DNA of 64,000 bases from Coptis chinensis (GCA_015680905.1 CM027378.1:88317501-88381500), one strand, 5' to 3'. Positions 46,830 to 58,516 are shown, counted from the first letter of the stretch. The notes: a model not told the origin generated them from the sequence alone. A program made the numbers and translations.

Positions 46830-47661
46830 TATAGTGATCGCACTACATACATAAGGCTGCCTACGTATCCAATCTTTTAAGATTAGAATCAAGCCTTACG
46901 TAGCTCTTAATTGCCACATAGTCAAAATCAAAGTCTATCAAAGCCAAATATATATTATTGCGTAATACTACGCCAAATCTTGATTAGATAATGACAAACA
47001 TGTTTATACAAGTTTCGACAATATCCTATTATTGGATTTGTCCACAAAGTTTAATATGTCAAAAGTCCAACAAGTCAACATTCAAAAGTCAACGGTCAAC
47101 GGGTCAAAGGGTTAAGCCCAACAGTATGAAGTCATGTGATTAGAGTCAATACTTCGAATTATTACAAATACACTTTGTTCAATCAGTGCGCAAACAAATT
47201 GATTGCAGACAATTTTTCTCGTTGTTAAATCAACTGCGCAAACATATGGCAAACAAGTTTTTCTCGTTGTTCAATCAACTGCTTGCATATATCGCTTGCA
47301 CAAGTTTACTGAGCATGCATAGAACGGCCGTAACGAAAGGCGGATGACTAAGTTTATAAAAATTTAAAAAGACAATAGTAACGAAGAAAATTCATGAGTT
47401 AAACAAAACTATCTACTCACCTTTAGAGCGCTCCGACTATCAACCAGCTACCAGAAAAATCTTCATTTTCTTCTTTCAGTAAAATCCCTTCTTTTCTGTA
47501 TCAAAGTTTTTCTGTGTTTTTTCCCCCAGAAATTCTACGTGAGAATCCCCTTTTTTTTTTATTAAAACCTCACCGAAAAACAAAGGTTGAAACTTATTTA
47601 TTTACCTATGGGGCTTTTATCCCTAAGCTGATAGTTATCATATATCTAGTTTTATCTATTT

Positions 47662-47698
<37 letters not shown>

Positions 47699-47704
47699 TA
47701 TTAT
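47662..47704. repeat. (TTA)n microsatellite
   Basis: About 14 TTA units, the last ones interrupted (attactatta), close to the right terminus of the insertion. Confidence 0.9.
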
Positions 47705-48067
47705 AGGAAAAACAAAAAAAAAAATACGGGGTGTTATAGGAATGGAGAGGAAACTAAGAAAATAAGTTTGATTATTTCACCATTAAACGTGTTCTTACAT
47801 AGTATAACACCTAATATGTCTTTTGTTACTTCTGTAGAATCAATTTTGAGGTATCTATCACCTTACTTGAAAAGGAGTGCTACACGAAGTATGGAAATAT
47901 TGGGAAGACATTTTATAATTCACAAGTGGCAAGTACAGTGAGGTGGCTATCAAACTCGAGCTCTTCTGAGATAACTGGGCGATTGGGCACTACGGAGCTT
48001 GAAATTGTGTCTGAAGGGATTGGTATGCTATTGTCGGATTTTTTGATGTTCATGCAAATTATCTTGG

Positions 48068-49916
48068 TATGTATCGTATATAGTTTTGTTTGTTTTCTGT
48101 TCCATACTTCATCTTTTAGTGAAAACTGACAAGTGTTAAGTTTAGACTATATTGCTGTTTTCCACATTGTCATGTCATATGTAGGATAATGCCATATGTA
48201 GGCTTCCGAGATTCGGCCTTTTCCCTAATTTTTAACTACAGCAAAAGTTCAAAAGATGTTGATTAATAATTCATTGCGGTCTTTGACTCATTTTTGTGGG
48301 TGAAACGGAAACTAATTAGCAATCTAAGATGGTTGATCAAGTGCACAACTATTGTTCGTATTAAATTAACTATTCCGTTTGGTTTGAGTTCGTATTAAAC
48401 TAACTATTGTTCGTTTTCTAGAAAATTGTCAGTTTCATAGAGTTATAGGTATTTCTTTCGTCAAATATAGATGTGCTCATCTTCATTGGCTTCTTTATGG
48501 ATCTAGCATGAAGTACCACATTATGTCATTGTACCACAAAGCCCTGGTGTACCTTTCTTTCTTTAGACTATTTTTTTCCCCCAAAGTTAGAGTTATTGGG
48601 TTTTGGTTTTTAGGGTTTATCTTGAATTGGGTGTGGATCTAAGATCCTCTCTCCTCCTTTCTGTCTTATATCAGATACATCATAATAAAGAGTGTGCTCA
48701 CCCAAATTATGTTTACACTTTTCGGCAAGTTTTGTTTAACATCGCATGCATAGCACGTGCATTTTGCTAGTATTAACTAGTAAACGTGTACATGATAATA
48801 TTTATATAAGTACGTGCACGCGCTTGATATATTACACGTGTATATATGTATATATATATTATAATGAATGTGTGCAATGTTAACAATTGTAGTACATGTA
48901 CTTATTCTACATGTTAAAATTTTGCATGTGATATATATTTATATATATATGACGTATATATGTACATATAGTATAATGTATATGTGTTTGATTTGAAATG
49001 CAAATTAATACACGCATACATACATTTTGTGCAGTGAGATGTATTTAAAGTTTTTAGAAAACTTTCAAAGATTATTGAATTTAGGACTATTACAAGTATT
49101 ATTGTCGCACTACAAACCAACTTTTATATCGGTTATGTAATTAAAAACGTAATTTTAGTAATAATAATGTATAACCTGAAACCCAAACCGACCTAATTAA
49201 TGGGTATGGTTCTGGGTTTTTTAAATATAAGAAAAAAACCGAAAGAACCGAACTCGGTAGGAATCGTAAAAAATAGAAACGAACTTGAAACTGATAAAAT
49301 AAGAACCAAACTGGGACCGTCCCATGAACACCCCTAAAACCAGTGTAGTCAAGGCGCACCTTTAGTGGCTCGCCTCAACCAAGGTGCGAGTGCACACATA
49401 AGGCGCGCACTTTATCATCATTTGCAGTTTTTATTGTTTTTTGTACATTTTTGGCTATATGTGACATATCCATACGCGATCTAATAGTTGTATGGTACAA
49501 GAAATCATATAATTTTTAAAAGTGTTTATATTATTGTATACTCTAAATTTGGATTTTTACAAATTTTTGTTAAGTATTGATTGAGAGAAAGACACAAAAA
49601 TGAATTAAATGAATGATGTGTTTTTTTTTTGTGAAGTCATTTTAGCTCAATTCAATTTGTTTACTCTTTTCATTTATTGAAGTTGATGTTTATTGAAGTT
49701 GAATTAGATTGTTTTAAAAGATACAATTTTCATTTTGTTATTTAATTATTATTTACGTGATTTTTAAAGGTGTTGCTCAATAGTTGGCAAACCAGTGATA
49801 ATTTATGTTTTATTTTTTTAATTAAGGCAAAAAGAGAGTGACGGGCCTCTTAGGTTGCAAACTCATAAGAACTAAGAAAAGTAGATGTCAATCTTTCAAA
49901 CTTATCTTAATAGTCA
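48068..49916. other. Gene-poor DNA with a hAT-like relic
   Basis: Very AT-rich at 48780-48970. The block 49170-49340 ends in gtcccatgaacacccctaa, which inverted (ttaggggtgttcatgggac) looks like a hAT terminus; the other end is not recognisable. The last 100 bp form the upstream region of the oxygenase gene; no strong TATA box was seen there. Confidence 0.3.
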
Positions 49917-50072
49917 ATGGCGTATAAATCATGTCATTCTAGATTCTTCCCTACCCCATTTTGGTTGAATAAAAAGGAGTGGCCTTCATTTCAATTCACC
50001 CAATCTCATTCCAAACTCCAAACATATCTTCCACACCAAAAAAGCGATCCACAACATCTGAAACGAAAAGAA

Positions 50073-51161
50073 ATGACAATTGGTGGCAGCCCCTCGACTG
50101 AAACCCAAAACTACGATCGAGCAAAAGAAGTAAAAGAATTCGACGATTCCAAGATCGGGGTCAAAGGTCTCGTTGACTCAGGCATAACTTCAATCCCTCG
50201 TATATTTATTCACCCACCAGAAAATCTCCCTAAACCCAATCCCACCACAAATTCCAACTCCCATCAAATCCCAACCATCGATCTATCCGAACCTCGATCG
50301 GTAACCGTTGATCAAATCCGTCAAGCTTCTAGAACATTCGGATTCTTCCAAATTACCAATCATGGTATTCCGTTAAACGTTATTCACCGTATGATTGATT
50401 CGGTGAAAGAGTTTAACCAACAACCAACCGAGATTAAATCTCGGCACTATTCACGTGAAATGGGCCGGGGTGTAGTGTTTTCAACTAATTTCGACCTTTA
50501 TCAATCTAAGGCAGCTAGTTGGAGGGATACCCTACAAGTAAAATTAGGCCCCGCCCCAATAAAGTCCGATTTACTGCCAGAGATGTGTAAAGTGGAGATT
50601 ATCGAGTGGGACAGGGAAGTTAAACGTGTAGGAGAGACACTGATGGAAATTTTATCTGTAGGATTGGGACTGGATGAAAAAAGGTTGAAGCAAATGAGTT
50701 TTTTAGAGAGTAGAACAATGGCGGCACACTACTATCCATATTGTCCACAGCCTGATCAAACCGTTGGGCTTTTACCACATAGGGATCCTGGGGTTATAAC
50801 TATTTTGTTACAAGATCAAATTGGAGGGTTGCAAGTGAAACATGGTGAAGATTGGATTAATGTAAAATCAATTGATGGAGCTTTGGTTATTAATATTAGT
50901 GATATATTGCAAATGGTGTCAAATGGTGAGTATAGAAGTGTGGAGCATCGTGTTTTGGCTAATCCTAATGAACAGCCTAGGATTTCTGTTGGGGTATTTT
51001 TTAATCCTGGTAATAGAGAAGAACTTTATGGACCATTGCCTGAGTTGGTTTCAGATGAGAAACCAGCTCTTTATAGACAGTTTACATTGACCGAGTATCT
51101 GGGGAAACTGTTTTCTAGAGGGTTGGACGGCAAGCCTTTCATAGATCAGTTCAAATTGTGA
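50073..51161 (+). CDS. 2-oxoglutarate/Fe(II)-dependent oxygenase (ACC oxidase homolog type)
   Basis: An intact 362-codon gene using the ATG at 50073; the same frame is open from an ATG at 49917 (414 codons), but the extra 52 residues are unlike the family, whose members start near EVKEFDDSKIGVKGLVDSG. The N-terminal DIOX_N region (IPTIDLSEPR...ASRTFGFFQITNHGIP) precedes the jelly-roll core. Iron ligands are His236, Asp238 (LLPHRDPG) and His292 (SVEHRVLAN); 2-oxoglutarate is bound by Arg303 and Ser305 (PRISVG). Relatives are cytosolic and act in specialised metabolism, such as alkaloid or benzoxazinoid hydroxylation. True substrate unknown. No intron interrupts it, while many family members have two. 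It is the only unbroken host gene here. Confidence 0.9.
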   Translation: MTIGGSPSTETQNYDRAKEVKEFDDSKIGVKGLVDSGITSIPRIFIHPPENLPKPNPTTNSNSHQIPTIDLSEPRSVTVDQIRQASRTFGFFQITNHGIPLNVIHRMIDSVKEFNQQPTEIKSRHYSREMGRGVVFSTNFDLYQSKAASWRDTLQVKLGPAPIKSDLLPEMCKVEIIEWDREVKRVGETLMEILSVGLGLDEKRLKQMSFLESRTMAAHYYPYCPQPDQTVGLLPHRDPGVITILLQDQIGGLQVKHGEDWINVKSIDGALVINISDILQMVSNGEYRSVEHRVLANPNEQPRISVGVFFNPGNREELYGPLPELVSDEKPALYRQFTLTEYLGKLFSRGLDGKPFIDQFKL

Positions 51162-53144
51162 GTGCATTGTGAATCAAGTATGAAGTCTGATTTGTAATAT
51201 TATTTGTATGCTCATATTATGAATACATTTTGTTACTGAATGTTAATTCTATTTTGAGCGCGTGCTATTCAGGGTGTCCACCAAAAAAAAGCATTGCTTG
51301 AATTTGAAATGTTTTTTCCTTGATCTCATTCCTTATTCGTTAAGTTACATCAAATAAGTACAACAATGAAGACGATGATTTAATTAGAAAAAGAGAGTAT
51401 CAAAGAGCATGAATCCAACTCAACCGAAAAACACTTTGGAAAATTACATCAGTGCCTTATGGGATTTAAAAGTTCAAAATGGTGGGTATTTAGAGAAATT
51501 TGAAACTTCTAATTATATAATCAGTTATCAATAAGCTTTTCAGTTAACTAGAAAGATACGTATGCGCAAGAGATCGGGAAACCAAATTTTATATTATTGA
51601 CATTGATCGAAGTTAGGGTAAAAAGACCTAATTTGCATTGCTTCTCCGTCATTAAAAAGTGAATGTCACACTTTCTTTTCCCTCTCTCCTCTCGTTTCTT
51701 CCCTTGTACTCTCCTCTCGTTTTCCTTTCCACACAATTCGACTTCGCCTAAACTCTCCAATCACCATCTCTTTTTCTCCTCCAAAATCAACTAATTACCA
51801 GCCTCCATTATCATCATCTTCTTTTTCATCTCTCTAAGTTTTAATGTTAACCTTTACTACCTAACGTCGGTCACCACCACATAGCAGTTTTCTAGTTATT
51901 ATCATGTTTTGCCAAATTTTCACAAAACTACGCAATTTTATTCGTGTGCAATTGTTATGTTGAAAAGAAAAAAATTATGACAAACAGTTTAATGACACAA
52001 ATAATGGAAAAATCCAAAAACAAAGTTACCATGATATCCTTGGTGCATCGTGCTACACATTATCTTGAACGGATAGCCTCTGGGCCCATCTGAGTTCTCT
52101 AGTTCATTTCTAAATTCTTTGCATTTTGAAGATTCTTCTCTATTCATCAGTACCACCACCATCTCTCATTCAAACTTAGGTTGGTCAAAAATTCTAATGG
52201 CTAATATACGTTTGAACCATTTCTACTCGTGCCACTTGCTGCAGTGGGGAAGGCCAGGTAGCCATGTAAATCTGTGTATGTGGTCCGGTCCATGTATATC
52301 TATGCAATACTTATTTTGTGGCCTACATCTCAATCTTGTGAAGACACATGGACAACTGAATTCCAAACATTTCCACGTACGTTAACAATGCCAATCTTCC
52401 ATGAATTGTAGACCAAGTGACCAAGCAATAACTAATTCAATTAGTTCAACAAGTCATGCTTACTTACCTTTGAAGCTAGAACTCAATCTTTCCAGCTTTA
52501 TTAACGTCCCATGATCATCTAAATAGATATGCTTTGACAATCCCTAACACTCTTCATTGGTATGATTACTACCAAAATAACCATTTTTGCACATGAAATA
52601 CACCTACACTTACTCTTTTCTAATGGGCGTTGGCCAATTCTCCGTGATACGACATTGACGCGGCATCCTTAAGGCGAGATCTGCTGGCCCACATGTAGAC
52701 ACCAGTACACTACAAAAAATCTCAAACACTGTCATATGGTTTACACTGGCTTTCGAACCCGTCCTACGAACAGGTGCCATTATATTAAATTATTATAAAA
52801 ATATTAAAGAACTATCGATAAATTATGAGATATGAAAATTATATTAATCAGTTATTTAAATTTCTTGCACCACTCTCTATAAAAAAGAAGCACCAAACCT
52901 TGATAAAACTCATCGACTTCCTTGATAAAACTCATCGACTTCTTTTTGTTGTTAGGTTAAATAATAGAAGTTTGATTGAAGTTTTGTAAGAATGCCCAAT
53001 GTGACGAAGATAATATTGAAGCTACTTGAATAGCATGACATTTTTAATCATAATAAAAAAAATTATGATAAACACTACTTAAAATGCAAAACTATATTTG
53101 TCGAGACATTTATTCCCCCTACATATAATACAAACATGTTTTAG
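51162..53144. other. Intergenic; CACTA-like end and a small tandem repeat
   Basis: The string cactacaaaaaatctcaaac at about 52708 resembles a CACTA terminus, with no partner found. A 23-25 bp tandem pair (ccttgataaaactcatcgac) lies at 52897-52943. No coding region supported. A CT-rich block at 51660-51840 looks like a plant 5' leader but no ORF follows. Confidence 0.3.
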
Positions 53145-54060
53145 GGTTATTAGTTCAATACATTTGCAACAAATTTCTGATTTTCCATTAATTATTCTTT
53201 GAGGTTAGTTCAATGTAGTACGTTGCATTCGGTTTCAATTTCTCATTAATTTATTTTTTGAGGTTAGTTCAATGCAAATGATCAAGTTTTCGATTTTCCG
53301 TTAATTATTATTTGAGGTTAGTTCAGTGCAATTGCATCCACTTTATAATTTTTCGTTAGTTATTCATTAAGGTTAATTCAGTACAGTTGCATCCAGTTTT
53401 TGATGTTTCATTAATTACTCTTTGTGATTTGTTCAATACATCTACATCCAGTTTCTGATTTCCTGTTAATTATTTTTGTAGGTTAGTTCGATAGTTTACA
53501 ATTTCTAGTTATTTATGCTTTGAGGTCGAGATAATACTGCTTACATCCTGGCCCGATTTCCAGTTCACTATTCTTTGAGGTTATTTCAATGCATTTGCAT
53601 CCAATTTCTGATTTCCCGTTAGTTAATCTCTAATTTTAGTTTAATGCAGTTGCATCCATTTTTTGATTTTCCGTTAATTATTCTTTGAGGTTAGTTCAAT
53701 ATAGTTGTATCAAATTTCCAATTTTATGTTAATTGTTTTTTGAGGTTAATTCAATGCATTTGCATCAAGTTTCTGATTTCCTGTTAATTATTTTTTGAAG
53801 TTAGTTCAATGCATTTAGATCAAATTTATAATTTCCTGTTAATTATTCATTTAGGTTAGTTCAGTGTAGTTTCATCCCTTTTTCAATGTTTTGTTAATTA
53901 GTCATTGAGATTAATTCATTGCAATTGCATCTAGTTTCCAATTTTCCGTTAATAATTCTTTAAGGTTAGTTCAATACATCTGCATCTAGTTTTTGATTAT
54001 TTATGTTTTTAGGTTAGTTCGATGCAATTACATCATGTTTCTGATTTCCTGTTAACTATT
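53145..54060. repeat. Minisatellite, about 17 copies of a 53-60 bp unit
   Basis: The unit is approximately ggttagttcaatgcatttgc followed by atccagtttctgatttcc and gttaattattctttga. Starts can be read at about 53203, 53262, 53316, 53371, 53428, 53481, 53689, 53745, 53801, 53855, 53964 and 54011, plus degenerate ones between. Copies differ by many substitutions and a few indels, so the array is old. Its right end is cut by the Tat-type LTR at 54061. Confidence 0.9.
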
Positions 54061-54535
54061 TGTTTCGACCCCCACCTACGTGGCAAACGTCCATTAGTAG
54101 GGGTCTCTATTTTATTCATTTAATCAACAGGGCTAAAGCCCAATTCGCAATATCATGGATCAATGTACAGGCCCATTAACTCATGTGTCTAAGGCTGAAC
54201 CTTAGCCACATGGCTTGCCACTAATGTACGTTGATTTATGTCCAGATTCATTTCTTATAAAAGAGATAGTTATCAGTTGACAGTTATACTCTATCACAAT
54301 TACTCAAGATACAAGATTACTTGAGCTACAAGGATTCTCTACTCTACTTCTATAAATATCAAACTATTTTTCATAAGGAACTACGTGGAAACTTGATCCC
54401 TAGATAACAGATCTTGGGTACGTAGGCAGCCATAATTTGGTTCAGTTTCATCTCCCCCAACATCAAATTTCTCTGTTTCTTAGTGTGTTCTTTACCATTG
54501 ATCTCGTTGTGTTGAAGCAGTTTATTGCCGAAACA
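54061..54535 (+). repeat. 5' LTR of the plus-strand Tat-type element
   Basis: Starts tgtttcgacccccacc and ends attgccgaaaca; the ends tgtttcg/cgaaaca are a 7-bp inverted repeat. A TATA box lies at 54254-54262 (cttataaaag). Near 54418 the motif gtacgtaggcagcc is the inverse of ctgcctacgtatc in the other Tat-type LTR. Confidence 0.85.
54254..54262 (+). promoter_or_regulatory. TATA box of the plus-strand Tat-type LTR
   Basis: ttataaaag within cttataaaagagatag, 195 bp into the LTR. Confidence 0.5.
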
Positions 54536-54538
54536 TAA

Positions 54539-54555
54539 TTGGCGCCGTCTGTGGG
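54539..54555 (+). other. Primer-binding site (ttggcgccgtctgtggg)
   Basis: Three bases after the LTR end; shares 16 bases with the site of the minus-strand Tat-type element. Confidence 0.8.
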
Positions 54556-54591
54556 GAATTTAGAATTCATTATCACGTGAAACAATCAAGA

Positions 54592-56280
54592 TGGTAAGCC
54601 AAAAGGACCAAATAGTCGACATATTCCTCCTGCTAATAATACTCGCAACCCTCGAAATTCAAATCGGCCAATGCAAGAACCATTAAACAATCAAGTTGAT
54701 CTTAGTGGTAGGATCAATTCTCAACATCTCGATCAGAAGAAATAAGAATCGCCACCGCCCCGCCATCGCCAAAGGTCCGCGTCTAACCGCGGCACCAACC
54801 CTAACACTTTGCAACAAGAAAATCGACAAGTCGGTAATCTTCCATGCGGTCCGTCCCGTCCATCCATCGATCCTTCATTGACATGGATATGGACGTGGAC
54901 ATTACTCTCACGCCAACTAGCGGAAAAGGTGATAGTAATGACCAATTCACCCCTAATACGGTTGAAATGAGTTACGACGAGTCAAAATTTAAATAAGAAC
55001 TTGAGAAGGAAGTCGGCAAAGAGGCAAAGGCGGTGGACGATGTTGCAAATTCAACAACATCAAGGCGACCCACGAAGGGCCGCAGCCATTCCAGTTGTAT
55101 GGGACCGTCTTGACGATCCACTTCGTCATTCCCCGACAACGTGCTATTTCTCAATAATCAACCAACGATTGCGCTCTAGGAGTAATGACCCTATTACCCG
55201 TACTTATGGGGAGAATCGGATTGGCGGGGATAACTACTACCCTAGACATATCCGATCTCAAAGGGAAGATTTACCTCGAGAAAGCAATTTCGGGAAGACC
55301 GCCATCCGAGATATATGCTCGACACGACACGAAGGCGGGCATCCCGCATAAAGAGCAACAAAACATGGAGAAGTGGTATAATTATTCCGACCACCCGGCC
55401 AAGAGTGACTACCGCCTAGATAAAGGGTTACAGGGGGATAGACAAAGACAATCACCGGTCGGTTTGATCATGCGTCAAAAAGATCTCTAACTCCAATAAG
55501 AGATAATGGAAGGTATCCTCCTCCACATGGGCACGACCGGGGGCGTCCAGTTGTTCGAGCCAATACTTTAACTCTGACAGAACAACAATTGCAAGAGTTG
55601 ATTGCAAAAGAACTTAACGATAGAGAGTCAAGGGATGTAAGAATGAAAAACTTGACAGTCAATGATGGAGTACTTGACAAGTTTTCGCTCGACATTCAAG
55701 AAGCTTGCCACTAGATGGCTTCAAACAACCCAATTTTGAACTTTATGATGAGTCGGAAGGAGATCCTGGCTTGCATGTTCTATCGTTCAAAAATAAGTTG
55801 GTGTTATGGGGTGGAGATGATCCGCTCATATGTAAGCTCTTTCCATCGACTCTAAAGGGAGAAGCATTACGCTGGTTTAGTGAGTTGCCTTCAAGATCAA
55901 TTCACCAATTCAATGAACTAGAAAATCAGTTTGTTAATCGTTTCCGACACAATCGCAAGACGCCAAAGGATGTCGACTCACTTCTGAACATCAAGCAACA
56001 ACGTGACGAGAAGTTACGCGACTTTTGTTACTAGGTTCAAAGGCGCCAGCAGATGTTCCGAAGTTTCGATGGGATGCTTTTTTCGCCTTTAAAGAAGCAT
56101 TATATTATGAAAGAGACGAAGTTCGAACTTCATTGTAAAGGATCTTTACCACTTTCTAATTAAAGATGTCCCTAAAATTTGATCACGATCCATGTTAATG
56201 TTAGGAAACAACACATCCGTGTCGAGGAGAACCTATCGGCGAAAAGCAGCAAGGGACAAAGATATTCGAGTAAAGATTTT
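54592..56280 (+). pseudogene. gag: gag of the plus-strand Tat-type element (frameshifted)
   Basis: The start MVSQK at 54592 soon loses frame; pieces in different frames continue to 55700. The capsid core is readable at 55705-56034: FELYDESEGDPGLHVLSFKN and LKGEALRWFSELPSRSIHQF, then NELENQFVNRFRHNRK. A stop at 56032 interrupts a Gln-rich continuation. At least four frame changes are needed to read the whole protein. Confidence 0.7.
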
Positions 56281-56739
56281 TCGAAAGTAAAATTTTAAAG
56301 CCGAGCAAGGACGAATGGATCAACAACATAACGATGGAAAGAATGACAATCAAAAGCAAGTCAATTTCAATCGTGATGGAAAAACTCTACCGAGCTAAAA
56401 CCGACCCCGCCAATGCCAAGTACTACGCTATATATGAGAAGTTGAAAAGTGGGAATCTTCTTTCCCCGCCTTTATCCACTTCGAAAGATACCAAAGCGAC
56501 AAAGGGACAAAGCCTTGTGGTGTAAATTCCATAATGACTATGGCCATGAGAACTTTTTGTCGCTCTCCGATGTCGAATTCAGAAATTAGTGGAGAAAGGA
56601 CTTTTAAATGAATATCTTATTAAAACTCTCAACAGTAGTTCGCAAACTTATGAGCATGTCATTAATGTTTCCCATTCTCATGTTGAGTCTCTTTCCAAAA
56701 GTCGAGTAAGAATCAAAAGCGTTTGAAAGTTAGTTATGT

Positions 56740-57167
56740 TGGTGAATTTAACCGTATCAACAAAGTCGATTTTGTCAAAGGAATCCAGACCGAGACTTCT
56801 GAAGAAGAGCCCCTCCGATTCACTGATGATGATCTCCTTGGTGTATATCACCCTCACTATGACGCAGTTATAATTTCGTGGTCATAGGTGCTTCTCGTGT
56901 TTAACGGGTAATGATCGACCACCGGGGCTACCTCCAAATGTCATTTTCAGTGGATGTTATTCTCAGATGCAACTTCGCGAGGGTATGATCATCGCCGAAG
57001 ACAATCCTATCATCGGTTTTGATGGGACAACATCTTCAGCGGTTGGAAGAATTACCTTACCAATCAAATTAATGAACAAAGAAGTTGAGCTCGATTTCTT
57101 ATTGATGGATTGTCGATCCCACTATAACACAATTTTGGGCAGAGATTGGATACATTCCATGGGGTGA
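56740..57167 (+). pseudogene. pol: Aspartic protease of the plus-strand Tat-type element
   Basis: Pieces upstream read ISFTDDDLLGVYHPH-like text; then 56967-57167 gives GMIIAEDNPIIGFDGTTSS and FLLMDCRSHYNTILGRDWIH, the second half of the protease fold and the conserved YNTILGRDW end. The catalytic DTG/DSGS segment falls around 56870-56900 in a disturbed frame. Confidence 0.6.
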
Positions 57168-58516
57168 GTCTCCACATTTCATCGATGTGTCAAGTTCCCA
57201 TTCTTTGGGCATATTTGCAAGGTTCAGTAGTGACCAGGTATCTGCCCATTCCCCGTCATGACAAAGCAATGGATGACTATAAAAATCTGAAGTTCGAGGT
57301 AATACGATCCTTGCAAGTGCCCCCCCTTCTGATTACCAAAGCGTGCCCATCCATCTATAATATTGAGGCTCATGTGCAAGGGCCGCTACGATTGGATCGA
57401 CTTTTGGAAGTGCAAGTAGGAGATTCAGAAGAAACCACTTTTATTTCCGCTGAACTTTCGAGTGTAGAACAAAAAGAGTTGGTCTCCCTGTTACAGCGAA
57501 ATAAGCGTATCTTCGCTTGGAAAATTGAGGAAATGCCGGGAATAGACCCTTCTGTTGCCTGTCATAAACTTGACATTGATCCAAGTTTCAGGCCAGTTCG
57601 CCAAAAACCAAGAAGAATGGCACCTGATCGGAAGCTCAAAGTTAAAGAGGAGATTGATAAGCTACTTGCGGTTAACTTTATCCGACGAGTTACTTACCCA
57701 AAATGGCTTGCTAATGTCGTCGCAGTGCCAAAAAAGAACGGACAAATCAGAATTTGTATTGACTTTACAAACCTTAACGCAGCTTGTCCGATTCATCCGT
57801 ATCCATTGCCACGAATTTCCGAACTAGTGGATGCCACTTCGGGATTCCAACGCCTATCTTTCATGGATGCTTCTTCAGGGTACTACCAGATCTCTTTGAA
57901 TGTGGATGACCAAGAGTTCACCGCTTTCATTACCGACCAAGGCATTTTCTCGCTAAATCGCTATGCCTTTTGGTCTGAAAAATGCCGTCTGACCTACCAA
58001 AAGCTTGTCAATACAATTTTTTCCGATCTGCTGGGGATAATAATGGAGGCTTATATTGATGATATAGTCGTTAAATCGAAGTTTACTGGTGATCATCTTT
58101 CCAATCTTCAACTTGTTTTTGATAGGCTTAACAAGTATAACATGAGACTCAATCCCGCCAAATGTTCTTTTGGCCTCTCTTCTGGAAAATTTCTGGGATA
58201 CCTCATGACTCGTAATGGTATTGAGGATAATCTTGATCAGATACGTGCCGTTATTGATATGCCATCACCAAAAAATAAGAAGGAAATTCAACGACTTACT
58301 GGTCGGCTTGCCGCTCTTCATAGATTTATTTCTAAATATTTCGATCGTTGTCATCCCTTCTTCCAGACTTTAAAGGGGGCGGCAACTTGGAATATTGATT
58401 GTGAGATAGCATTGCAACAACTGAAGAAATACTTGGTCCGTCCTCCTATATTGACAAGTCCTTCAACGGGTCAACCTATTGGCATATACCTAGCAGCCTA
58501 CAACTCAAGCCGTTAG
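57146..58516 (+). pseudogene. pol: Reverse transcriptase of the plus-strand Tat-type element
   Basis: A long frame of 456 codons. Motifs: IFAWKIEEMPGIDPSVACHK, WLANVVAVPKKNGQIRICID, SFMDASSGYYQISLN, active site YIDD at 58052-58063, LNPAKCSFGLSSGKFLGYLM and IQRLTGRLAALHRFISKYF. Around 57955-57995 the sequence is locally out of frame: the conserved MPFGLKNA text is only readable in a neighbouring frame, so two compensating indels keep the ORF open while destroying that motif. It ends at the start of RNase H. Confidence 0.85.

Larger units (their letters stand above)
45335..47738. mobile_element. Unclassified 2.4-kb insertion with inverted ends and 5-bp duplication
   Basis: Starts tgtcacaccccaaat and ends atacggggtgttata, giving imperfect inverted termini (tgtcacacccc versus tataacacccc). 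Flanked by ggaat on both sides (45330-45334 and 47739-47743). No coding region. It contains a minisatellite, long TA and TTA microsatellites, and near 46856 the motif ctgcctacgtatcc, then gattagaatcaagcc and acgtagctc, which resembles a block inside the two Tat-type LTRs. Possibly a non-autonomous LTR-like (LARD or TRIM) derivative in minus orientation; class not settled. Confidence 0.6.
44885..48067 (+). pseudogene. Unrecognised gene fragment, two exons around an inserted element
   Basis: Exon A, 44885-44988, after an AG acceptor and before gtaagc, encodes KVVPEALRETCKQRLLDAL and KQTKQWLGDL. Exon B starts 47838 after tgtag and joins in phase, giving INFEVSITLLEKECYTKYG and FYNSQVASTVRWLSNSSSS. 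The joined text is highly protein-like and helical. It faintly recalls the C-terminal part of a plant RecQ-like (SIM) helicase, but I am not sure. The 2.85-kb intron holds the unclassified element at 45335-47738. The downstream end (48020-48067) is uncertain and no later exon was found, so it is probably a remnant. Confidence 0.45.

Noticed and set aside
48780..48980. AT-rich stretch as possible matrix-attachment or origin site
   Set aside because: Only AT richness and TATA-like runs; no specific evidence.
52119..52385. 88-codon plus-strand ORF
   Set aside because: No family motif, no splice or repeat context; likely chance.
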